From contig DUZC01000032.1 of assembly GCA_013349735.1 (NCBI GenBank), positions 1 to 13,209 of the forward strand: a stretch of DNA of 13,209 nt, in the 5' to 3' direction. This stretch comes from Rhodospirillaceae bacterium. Lineage in GTDB: Bacteria > Pseudomonadota > Alphaproteobacteria > Rhodospirillales > Magnetospirillaceae. Under the pieces are notes generated by a model. The model did not search any database. It worked only from the letters and a program-made list of their open reading frames with translations, and was not told where the DNA came from. Below, piece by piece: positions 1 through 6,681 of this stretch (position 1 is its first letter; each line of letters opens with the position of its first letter). The translations under genes and the position numbers were made by a program.

Positions 1-441
1 CGTATTGTCGGGCTGGAAATGGGCGCCGACGATTATCTGGCCAAGCCCTTCAACCCCCGTGAATTGCTGGCCCGAATCAAGGCGGTGTTGCGCCGCCTGC
101 GTCCGCCGCAGTCAAACGGCGTCGGCGAAGTGGCCCGGTTCGATGGCTGGACCCTGGAACTGGCGTCCCGACGCCTGATCTCGGCCAGCGGCGCCGAAGT
201 CGACCTGTCCACCGGCGAATATGAATTGCTGCTGGCTTTTGTCTCTCATCCCCGCCGGGTCCTCAGCCGCGATCGCCTGTTGGACCTGGCCCGCGGCCGC
301 TCCGCCGTTCCTTTTGACCGCAGTATCGATATTCAGGTCATGCGCCTGCGCCGCAAGATCGAAAGTGACCCGCAGGAGCCAAGGCTGATTAAAACGGTGC
401 GGGGCGGCGGCTATATCTTCGCGGCCGAAGTCACTTCATGA
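1..441 (+). CDS. OmpR/PhoB-family response regulator, 3' part only
   Basis: This is the C-terminal 146 residues of a two-component response regulator. It is open at the left window edge, so the phospho-acceptor aspartate and the start lie outside. Visible are the end of the receiver domain, with GADDYLAKPF at residues 8-17 and the conserved Lys15 that contacts the phosphoryl group, and the linker helix PRELLARIKAVLRRL. A complete winged-helix DNA-binding domain follows, from about residue 40 to the end. It includes the LSTGEYELL element, the VLSRDRLLDLARG recognition region, and the closing IKTVRGGGYIF wing, which is diagnostic for the OmpR/PhoB family. Its TGA overlaps the kinase ATG (ATGA), so the two are co-transcribed and probably translationally coupled. 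By family knowledge the phosphorylated dimer binds promoter repeats; the targets cannot be read here. The family call is secure, the signal unknown. Confidence 0.95.
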   Translation, partial: RIVGLEMGADDYLAKPFNPRELLARIKAVLRRLRPPQSNGVGEVARFDGWTLELASRRLISASGAEVDLSTGEYELLLAFVSHPRRVLSRDRLLDLARGRSAVPFDRSIDIQVMRLRRKIESDPQEPRLIKTVRGGGYIFAAEVTS

Positions 442-1844
442 CGCTTCGGTTGCGGCGGCTGATACCTGACAGTCTGGTCGGGCGCACCTTGCTGGTCCTG
501 ATCAGCGGCCTGGTCCTTTCGCAATTGGCGGGGGTTCTGCTCTTTTCCAGCAATCGCCTGGAGGCGACCAATCGCCTTGGCTACCGTCTGGCCGCCGAAC
601 ATGTTGCATCGGTGGCGCATTTGCTGGAAGAATCCAATGCTGCCGATCGGCAGCGCGTCATGCAAACGGTTAATCAGCCCGGATTACGTATTGGCTGGGG
701 GTCAACACCGATAACCGTCACCGATGGTGTCGGGCCCGCGGCAGAGGTGCGGGAAGAACTCATCCGCCGCCTACCCAACCATGAAATCCATTCGGACAGT
801 GTCCTGCCGCCTGGACCGCCCCATGCGTCCCCACCCGAGAGCGGCCCTGCGCCCGGACCGGGAATTGGACCGGGTATCGGGCCGGGTCCCGGACATCCGC
901 CACGGGGTGAAGGACCAATGCGTCCCCCCGATATTCGCGTCGCCATCGCCATCGCCGATGGCTCCTGGCTGAACTTCGTTCTGCCGCATCAACATCCTCC
1001 CGAACCCCTCTGGCGGCTGGCCTTCCTTGGCCCGCTTGGAACCGGCCTGCTGGTGGTGACCCTGCTCTCTGTGTTGGCGGTCCGTCGGGCCACGAAACCT
1101 TTGAACCTCTTGGCCCATGCCGCCGAACAATTGGGCCGGGACGTCACCGCTCCACCAATTCCAGAAAATGGGCCAAGGGAAGTCCGGGCTGCCGCACAGG
1201 CTTTCAATCAGATGCAGAGCCGTCTGAGAAAATTCATCGAAGACCGGACCCAGATGTTCGCCGCGATCAGTCACGATTTGCGGACCCCCTTGACCCGCAT
1301 GAAATTGCGCGCCGAATTTGTTGAAGACGATGAGCAGCGTCAGAAGATGCTCCATGATCTGGACGAAATGGAGACCATGATCGCTTCGACCCTGGCCTTC
1401 GCCCGCGACGACACCACGCGGGAGGAGCGTCGGATGGTCGATCTGATGGCGGTGCTCAAACTATGCCAGGCGGATTTCGGGGGACAGCTGGCCGGGCCGG
1501 ACCAATTGATGGTCAAAGCCGGACCCTTGGGATTAAAGCGCGCCTTGGGCAATCTGTTGGAAAATTCTGCGAAATATGGAAAGAACGCCCAGATCACGGT
1601 CTCGCTCAGTCAAGGCCAAGTGACGGTCTTTATCGATGATGAAGGCCCCGGGCTGCCGGTCGGTGAACTCGAACGGGTCTTCACACCCTTTTATCGACTG
1701 GAAACATCCCGAAACCGCTCCACCGGCGGAACCGGGCTGGGCCTGTCGATTGCCCGCTCGGTGCTACGCGCCCATGGCGGCGACGTCACCCTTGCCAACC
1801 GCGACTCCGGCGGCTTGCGGGCAACCGTCACCCTTCCGGCTTAA
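438..1844 (+). CDS. Membrane sensor histidine kinase (EnvZ/OmpR class)
   Basis: Inner-membrane sensor kinase of 468 residues, the partner of the overlapping response regulator. Order of parts: basic N-terminus; first membrane helix about 17-37; periplasmic loop about 38-190; second membrane helix about 195-215; HAMP linker about 216-268; dimerisation/phospho-acceptor domain with the H-box AAISHDLRTPLTR (His279); and the ATPase domain with N-box NLLENSAKYG (371-380), G1 box DDEGPGLP (400-407) and G2 box GGTGLGLS (430-437). All catalytic boxes are intact. The loop carries a Pro/Gly-rich low-complexity stretch at about 123-164 with GIGPGIGPGPG repeats and scattered His. This stretch is unlikely to fold as a standard PAS or Cache sensor. 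The start is taken at the ATGA overlap with the upstream gene, since the N-terminus then runs straight into the first membrane helix. The stimulus is not evident. Confidence 0.95.
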   Translation: MTLRLRRLIPDSLVGRTLLVLISGLVLSQLAGVLLFSSNRLEATNRLGYRLAAEHVASVAHLLEESNAADRQRVMQTVNQPGLRIGWGSTPITVTDGVGPAAEVREELIRRLPNHEIHSDSVLPPGPPHASPPESGPAPGPGIGPGIGPGPGHPPRGEGPMRPPDIRVAIAIADGSWLNFVLPHQHPPEPLWRLAFLGPLGTGLLVVTLLSVLAVRRATKPLNLLAHAAEQLGRDVTAPPIPENGPREVRAAAQAFNQMQSRLRKFIEDRTQMFAAISHDLRTPLTRMKLRAEFVEDDEQRQKMLHDLDEMETMIASTLAFARDDTTREERRMVDLMAVLKLCQADFGGQLAGPDQLMVKAGPLGLKRALGNLLENSAKYGKNAQITVSLSQGQVTVFIDDEGPGLPVGELERVFTPFYRLETSRNRSTGGTGLGLSIARSVLRAHGGDVTLANRDSGGLRATVTLPA

Positions 1845-1845
1845 A

Positions 1846-1873
1846 GGGATCAGACGGATTCGTCTTTGATCCC
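1846..1873. terminator. Candidate shared hairpin between convergent genes
   Basis: Two bases after the kinase stop, GGGATCA-GACG (1846-1856) pairs across a GATT loop with CGTC-(TT)-TGATCCC (1861-1873), giving an 11-bp stem with a two-base bulge. The hairpin covers the last codons and stop of the minus-strand small gene. It has no clear T-tract on either side, so intrinsic termination is uncertain. It may instead protect 3' ends, or arrest readthrough together with Rho. Confidence 0.4.
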
Positions 1874-2053
1874 TAAGGTGGTCAAAATCACCACTACGAC
1901 CATCAGAACCGCCGTCAACGTCAGGCCGAGATAAATAGCAAACGAGAATGCGGAAATTTTAAAGACCGCCGTCCCGACGAAAATCGACATATAGACCACC
2001 AGCCCGACCAGAGCGAGCACCAGGGATCCAAGCGTCTTGGCAGTAGCGGACAT
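1850..2053 (-). CDS. Small two-helix membrane protein, function unknown
   Basis: A protein of 67 residues starting MSATAKTLGSLVLAL and ending TTLGIKDESV. I do not recognise the family. It is almost entirely hydrophobic, with two predicted membrane helices at about residues 8-31 and 36-60, no signal cleavage motif, and short polar ends. The start is chosen at ATG 2053-2051 because AAGGAG lies five bases upstream, an excellent ribosome binding site. An in-frame ATG at 2131 would add a 26-residue polar extension without such a site and is less likely. It converges on the histidine kinase with five bases between the stops and is transcribed divergently from glgB. It could be a small membrane accessory protein, but the sequence supports nothing more specific. 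Confidence 0.75.
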   Translation of the reverse strand: MSATAKTLGSLVLALVGLVVYMSIFVGTAVFKISAFSFAIYLGLTLTAVLMVVVVILTTLGIKDESV

Positions 2054-2293
2054 AGCAACTCCTTTGCAACGGCGATAGACTAAAGCGGCAAACGCAGCGG
2101 TTCGGGCCCACTGTCCCAGAACCATACCCACAAAGATTTAACGGAATGGCAGAGATCTGTCCATATGACGATCGCCCCATAACCGAAAAGCTGTCAAAAA
2201 AAGCCGCTTGTTGCTGGCAAACCCCTTCAAGCAAGTTATGGTAGCAATCAGTCGTGAACCGACGAGCCGAAACCTTCCAGGGGGTAGGACAGC
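2054..2293. promoter_or_regulatory. Divergent intergenic region upstream of glgB
   Basis: This 240-base non-coding stretch lies between two divergent starts and should hold the promoter of the glycogen genes and that of the small membrane gene. On the plus strand TTGCTG (2211-2216) with a TTATGG-like element (2236-2241) is a weak promoter candidate with a 19-base spacer. TTGCTGGCAA (2211-2220) is a short dyad that could be an operator half. On the minus strand a perfect TTGACA lies at 2197-2192, but no matching -10 box follows at the right distance. I cannot name a regulator. Confidence 0.4.
2280..2289 (+). promoter_or_regulatory. Ribosome binding site fixing the GTG start of glgB
   Basis: GGGGG (2280-2284) and AGGA (2286-2289) lie just upstream of GTG 2294, with nine and four bases respectively to the start codon. 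They support GTG as the initiation codon rather than an internal start. The resulting N-terminus contains the expected branching-enzyme N-terminal module. Confidence 0.6.
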
Positions 2294-4504
2294 GTGAAAA
2301 GAGCGACAAAGGCCGCCAGATCACCTTTGGACAGCGCGCTGGATGCCGTGCTTCGGGCGGACCATGGCGATCCCTTCGGCTTTTTGGGGCTGCAGGAAGA
2401 AGACGGTGATCTGGTCTTACGGACCTTTCAACCGGGCGCCAGCGCCGTTCGGGTCATTGATTGTCTTGATGAAAGCGTCGTCGCCGAACTGCCCCGACTT
2501 CGCAGCGAAGGCCTGTTTGCAGGTCCCTTAGGCCGCCAACAGCGATTTGCCTACCGGCTGTCGGTGCTTTATGAAGACGGCCGGCATCGGGTCCTCGAAG
2601 ACGCGTTTCGTTTTCCGCCGGTGCTGGGCGAACTGGACCTGCATTTGTTCGGCGAAGGCACGCATCTGCATCTTTATCAGCGTCTGGGCGCCCATCTTGC
2701 CACCCTGGAGGGCGTCGCCGGCGTCGCCTTCGTCGTCTGGGCGCCAAATGCCCGGCGGGTCTCGGTCGTCGGCGATTTCAACGGCTGGGATGGACGCGTT
2801 CATCCCATGCGATGCCGTCACGGGGTCTGGGAAATCTTCATCCCGGATATCGGTCCTGGCGCCCTCTATAAATATGAAATCTTGGGTAGAGATGGCGTTT
2901 TGTTGCCAACCAAGGCCGACCCTTACGGCTTTGCTGCGGAATTGCCGCCGCGCACCGCATCGGTGGTCGAAGATCTCGGCCAGTTTGCCTGGCAGGATCA
3001 GGACTGGATGACGCAAAGGCAGGCGGCCAACGCCCGCAATGCGCCGGTCAGTATTTACGAAGTCCATCTCGGCTCCTGGCGCCGGGTGCCCGAAGAAGCG
3101 AACCGGCCTTTAACCTACCGCGAGTTGGCTGACCAGTTGGGTCGCTATGTCAAAGAGATGGGCTTTACCCATGTGGAATTGCTGCCAGTCCATGAATATC
3201 CTTTTGGCGGCTCCTGGGGCTATCAGCCCGTTGGGCTTTACGCGCCGACCAGCCGCTTTGGCACGCCCAATGACTTCCGTTATTTCATTGACCGACTGCA
3301 CCAGCTGGGAATCGGTGTTATCATTGACTGGGTTGCCGGCCATTTCCCCACCGATGCCCATGGCCTGGCCAATTTTGACGGCACCCATCTTTATGAACAT
3401 GCCGATCCGCGCCAAGGCCTGCATCAGGACTGGAACACCGCCATATTCAACTATGGCCGCAACGAAGTTCTGAACTATCTGTATTCCAATGCCCTGTTCT
3501 GGCTGGACGAATATCATGTCGACGGCCTTAGGGTCGATGCCGTCGCCTCAATGCTTTATCTGGACTACTCCCGCGCGGCCGGGGAATGGATCCCAAACCC
3601 GCTTGGCGGCAACGAAAATCTGGACGCCATCGCTTTTTTGCGTCGGCTCAACCAAGTCGTTTATGCCGAACATCCTGGGGCCATGACCATCGCCGAAGAA
3701 TCCACCGCCTGGCCGATGGTCTCACGGCCGGTCCATCTCGGTGGATTGGGATTCGGCTATAAATGGAACATGGGCTGGATGCACGACACTTTACGCTATA
3801 TGAGCAAGGATCCGGTCCATCGCCGCTATCACCATCACGATCTGACCTTTGGCATGCTTTACGCCTTCCAGGAAAACTTTGTCCTACCGCTCAGCCATGA
3901 TGAAGTCGTGCATGGCAAGGGATCGATCCTGGGACGCATGCCGGGAGATCGCTGGCAAAGATTCGCGAATTTGCGAGCCTATTATGCTTTCCTTTTTGCC
4001 CATCCCGGCAAGAAGCTGCTTTTCATGGGCGCCGAGTTCGCTCAGGAACGCGAATGGAATGCCGATGACAGCCTGGACTGGCATCTGCTGGAGGACCCCC
4101 TGCATCAGGGTGTAAGCCATTGCTTACGCGCCCTGAACACCCTGTACCGCCAGCACCCTGCGCTGCATGACATGGACTGCGACCCCCATGGCTTCGCCTG
4201 GATCGACTGCAATGACCGCGATAATTCGGTTATTTCCTGGGTCCGCATCGGCGCTGACCCGGCGCATTGCCTGGTCGTGGTGATTAATTTTACGCCGGTC
4301 GTACGCGGGTTTTATCGGCTGGGCGTTCCCAGGCCAGGCTGGTACAGCGAAGTGCTGAACACCGATTCGAGCTATTTTGGCGGCAGCAATGTTGGTCTGG
4401 ACGGCGGTGTCAACGCCGAGGCGGTACCCTGGCATGGTCAACCCTTCTCTTTGCCACTGCGCCTGCCACCTTTGGGCGCCCTGTTTCTGCTGGCCCCATC
4501 GTGA
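2294..4504 (+). CDS. glgB: 1,4-alpha-glucan (glycogen) branching enzyme
   Basis: Cytoplasmic GH13 (subfamily 9) transglycosylase of 736 residues, close to the 728 of the E. coli enzyme. It cuts an alpha-1,4 chain and re-attaches the segment by an alpha-1,6 bond, creating glycogen branches. Domains in order: N1 module with HGDPFGFLGL (24-33); CBM48 module about 140-220 with VVWAPNARRVSVVGDFNGW; the (beta/alpha)8 barrel from about 250; and a C-terminal beta domain from about 630. Catalytic residues are in place: nucleophile Asp415 in DGLRVDAV, acid/base Glu468 in IAEEST, and Asp536 in LPLSHDEVVHGKGS. The spacings of 53 and 121 residues equal those of the E. coli triad. DWVAGHFPTD (345-354) has Ala where Pro is usual. 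The start is GTG at 2294, supported by a purine-rich site. It is first of four same-strand glucan genes, and the 56-base gap to glgX contains the hairpin pair described separately. Confidence 0.98.
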   Translation: MKRATKAARSPLDSALDAVLRADHGDPFGFLGLQEEDGDLVLRTFQPGASAVRVIDCLDESVVAELPRLRSEGLFAGPLGRQQRFAYRLSVLYEDGRHRVLEDAFRFPPVLGELDLHLFGEGTHLHLYQRLGAHLATLEGVAGVAFVVWAPNARRVSVVGDFNGWDGRVHPMRCRHGVWEIFIPDIGPGALYKYEILGRDGVLLPTKADPYGFAAELPPRTASVVEDLGQFAWQDQDWMTQRQAANARNAPVSIYEVHLGSWRRVPEEANRPLTYRELADQLGRYVKEMGFTHVELLPVHEYPFGGSWGYQPVGLYAPTSRFGTPNDFRYFIDRLHQLGIGVIIDWVAGHFPTDAHGLANFDGTHLYEHADPRQGLHQDWNTAIFNYGRNEVLNYLYSNALFWLDEYHVDGLRVDAVASMLYLDYSRAAGEWIPNPLGGNENLDAIAFLRRLNQVVYAEHPGAMTIAEESTAWPMVSRPVHLGGLGFGYKWNMGWMHDTLRYMSKDPVHRRYHHHDLTFGMLYAFQENFVLPLSHDEVVHGKGSILGRMPGDRWQRFANLRAYYAFLFAHPGKKLLFMGAEFAQEREWNADDSLDWHLLEDPLHQGVSHCLRALNTLYRQHPALHDMDCDPHGFAWIDCNDRDNSVISWVRIGADPAHCLVVVINFTPVVRGFYRLGVPRPGWYSEVLNTDSSYFGGSNVGLDGGVNAEAVPWHGQPFSLPLRLPPLGALFLLAPS

Positions 4505-4513
4505 CAGAGCGAG

Positions 4514-4557
4514 AAATCCGGGTTAGGGTTAGCCTGGATTTCCAAAATCCGGGTTAG
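4514..4557 (+). promoter_or_regulatory. Two alternative hairpins built on a 13-bp direct repeat, before glgX
   Basis: The glgB-glgX spacer holds two exact copies of AAATCCGGGTTAG (4514-4526 and 4545-4557). Between them lies CCTGGATTT (4533-4541), which can pair, with one G-U pair, to AAATCCGGG of either copy. The upstream pairing gives a 9-bp stem with a 10-base loop. The downstream pairing gives a 9-bp stem with a 3-base loop ending eight bases before the glgX ATG. The two structures exclude each other. glgX has no good Shine-Dalgarno site; the only G-rich candidate, CCGGG at 4549-4553, would be hidden in the downstream stem. A role in coupling, mRNA stability or processing is inferred, not shown. 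Confidence 0.6.
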
Positions 4558-4560
4558 ATC

Positions 4561-6681
4561 ATGGTCGCCCGTCAACGCATTGCGCCAGGAAGTAATTATC
4601 CTTTGGGCGCCACCTGGGACGGTAAGGGCGTCAATTTTGCCTTGTTTTCCGCCCATGCCGAAAAGGTCGAGCTTTGCCTGTTCGATTCCGTCTCGCATCG
4701 CGAAATCGAACGCATTGCTTTGCCGGAATATACAGATCAGATCTGGCATGGATATTTGCCGGATTGCCGGGTCGGCCAACTTTACGGCTATCGGGTCTCT
4801 GGCCCTTATGACCCATCCGCCGGTCATCGCTTCAACAATCATAAGCTGCTGATCGATCCCTATGCCAAAGAGCTGGTCGGCCCGTTGCGCTGGTCTGACC
4901 ATCATTTTGGCTTTCGAACGGATCATCCCAAAGAAGACCTGTCCTTTGATCGTCGTGATAACAGCCGCTTTCTGCCCAAATGCCGGGTGGTTGAAACCGC
5001 CTTTTCCTGGGGCAATGATCGTAGGCCCGCCATTGCCTGGCCGGAAACCATCCTATATGAGGCGCATCCTGGCGGCTTGACCATGCGCCACCCCCTGGTC
5101 CCCGACGATTTGAAAGGAAGCTTTCTTGGTCTGGCCCAGCCGGCGGTCATCGATCATATGGTCAAATTGGGGATCACTACCCTCGAACTGCTGCCGGTGC
5201 AGGCTTTTGTCGACGAACGCCTGCTGGTTGCCCGCGGTCTGTCCAATTACTGGGGTTATAACCCGCTCGCCTTTTTTGCCCCGGATCCGCGCTATTATCG
5301 TCGTTCGGCGCAGGGCGATTTCAAGACGATGGTCGAACGCCTCCATGAAGCCGGCATCGAGCTGGTGCTGGACGTGGTCTATAACCATACCGCCGAAGGC
5401 AACCAACTGGGGCCAACCCTGTCGATGAAAGGCATCGACAACGCCTCTTATTACCGTCTGATGCCGGGCGATCCGCGCTATTATGAAAACTTTTCCGGAT
5501 GCGGTAACAGTTTGAACCTGACTCACCCGCGCGTCTTGCAGCTGGTCACCGATTCGCTGCGCCACTGGGTCGAGGATATGCATGTGGATGGATTCCGCTT
5601 TGACCTTGCACCGTCCTTGGCGCGCGGCCATAGCGGTTTTGATCCGGGATCAAGCTTTCTTGACGCGGTGCGCCAGGACCCGGTGCTAAGCCGGGTCAAA
5701 CTGATCGCCGAGCCGTGGGATCTGGGCGGCGACGGCTTCCGGCTCGGCGCCTTTCCCCCCGGCTGGGCGGAATGGAATGGCCGTTATCGGGACACCGTGC
5801 GCCGGTTCTGGCGGGGCGACTCCGGGCTGATCGGCGATCTCGCCTCCCGCTTAACCGCATCGTCAGATCTGTTTGGCTGGGGCGGCCGTAGACCTTGGGC
5901 CAGCGTCAATTTTGTAACCGCCCATGACGGCTTCACGCTCAAGGATCTGGTCACCTACAATCAGAAACATAACGAAGCCAATGGCGAAGCCAATCGCGAT
6001 GGCACCGACGGAAATCTCTCGTGGAATTGCGGAACGGAAGGCGAGACTGAAGATCCGATAATCAACGCGCTACGCCTTCGACAGAAGCGTAACTTTTTGG
6101 CGACACTCCTTTTGTCCCAGGGCGTGCCGATGCTGCTGGCCGGGGACGAAATGGGGCGCAGCCAAGGCGGCAATAACAATGCTTACTGCCAGAACAATGA
6201 AATTGGCTGGATCGATTGGGCTAATATTGACGAGAACCTGCTTTCTTTTGTTAAGCAATTGATTAAACTTAGAAAAACTCATTCGATTTTTCGCCGCGAC
6301 GTCTTTTTTAGCGGCGAAGCCCTTTCCGGCCGCCCCCTTAAGGACGTAACCTGGATTACCCCTGCCGGTGGAGAAATGGCGCCCCATGATTGGACCGCGC
6401 CGTTTGCCAGATCGCTTGGCTTTGTCCTTGCTGCCGAACCGGATTGCGAAAAAACCAAAGGGGATGTCTTTGCCGTGCTGATGAATGCCTATGTCGAACC
6501 TCTGGTTTATACGTTACCAGGACCAGCCCCCGGTAAGCTCTGGGACGTCAAATTAGACACGGCCCTTCCCGGCGGCATTGGCCTGTCCGGGGCGGCGCCG
6601 GCGCGCGAACATTATGTGGTTCAGCCCCACTCTTTGGCGGTTTTGCAGCGGAAAGCGCCTGGTCGGGGAGGCGAAAAATGA
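4561..6681 (+). CDS. glgX: Glycogen debranching enzyme GlgX (isoamylase type)
   Basis: Cytoplasmic GH13 (subfamily 11) enzyme of 706 residues, somewhat longer than the E. coli protein of about 657. The family hydrolyses alpha-1,6 bonds of short branches left on phosphorylase limit dextrin. An N-terminal CBM48 module starts with PLGATWDGKGVNFALFSAHA (14-33), followed by the barrel. Catalytic residues are visible: nucleophile Asp348 in VDGFRFDLA, acid/base Glu384 in LIAEPWDLGG, and Asp456 in VTAHDGFTLKDLV. DVVYNHTAEG (271-280) and LLAGDEMGRSQGGNNNAYCQDN-like sequence at 525-546 are further family signatures. Odd point: the first barrel strand reads YEAHPGGLT (166-174), where relatives have YEAHV[KR]GLT. 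The stretch 6241-6290 is only 24% GC, by count, in an otherwise GC-rich gene. The ATG at 4561 lacks a clear ribosome binding site. The stop overlaps the malQ start (ATGA), which implies coupled translation. Confidence 0.96.
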   Translation: MVARQRIAPGSNYPLGATWDGKGVNFALFSAHAEKVELCLFDSVSHREIERIALPEYTDQIWHGYLPDCRVGQLYGYRVSGPYDPSAGHRFNNHKLLIDPYAKELVGPLRWSDHHFGFRTDHPKEDLSFDRRDNSRFLPKCRVVETAFSWGNDRRPAIAWPETILYEAHPGGLTMRHPLVPDDLKGSFLGLAQPAVIDHMVKLGITTLELLPVQAFVDERLLVARGLSNYWGYNPLAFFAPDPRYYRRSAQGDFKTMVERLHEAGIELVLDVVYNHTAEGNQLGPTLSMKGIDNASYYRLMPGDPRYYENFSGCGNSLNLTHPRVLQLVTDSLRHWVEDMHVDGFRFDLAPSLARGHSGFDPGSSFLDAVRQDPVLSRVKLIAEPWDLGGDGFRLGAFPPGWAEWNGRYRDTVRRFWRGDSGLIGDLASRLTASSDLFGWGGRRPWASVNFVTAHDGFTLKDLVTYNQKHNEANGEANRDGTDGNLSWNCGTEGETEDPIINALRLRQKRNFLATLLLSQGVPMLLAGDEMGRSQGGNNNAYCQNNEIGWIDWANIDENLLSFVKQLIKLRKTHSIFRRDVFFSGEALSGRPLKDVTWITPAGGEMAPHDWTAPFARSLGFVLAAEPDCEKTKGDVFAVLMNAYVEPLVYTLPGPAPGKLWDVKLDTALPGGIGLSGAAPAREHYVVQPHSLAVLQRKAPGRGGEK

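Noticed and set aside
801..910. GGACCGGG-type repeats as a tandem-repeat or mobile locus.
   Set aside because: They stay in frame and encode Pro/Gly residues in the kinase loop, so they are low-complexity coding sequence.
771..1355. Minus-strand open frame of 194 codons opposite the histidine kinase.
   Set aside because: The kinase boxes on the plus strand are intact and the antisense product has no family resemblance.
2192..2197. Perfect TTGACA on the minus strand upstream of the small membrane gene, as a promoter.
   Set aside because: No acceptable -10 element lies 16-18 bases downstream (the site reads CGATCG), and one hexamer alone is expected by chance.
4521..4532. GGTTAGGGTTAG resembles eukaryotic telomere repeats.
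   Set aside because: There are only two partial units inside a bacterial operon spacer; it is better explained as the loop of the hairpin and part of the 13-bp direct repeats.
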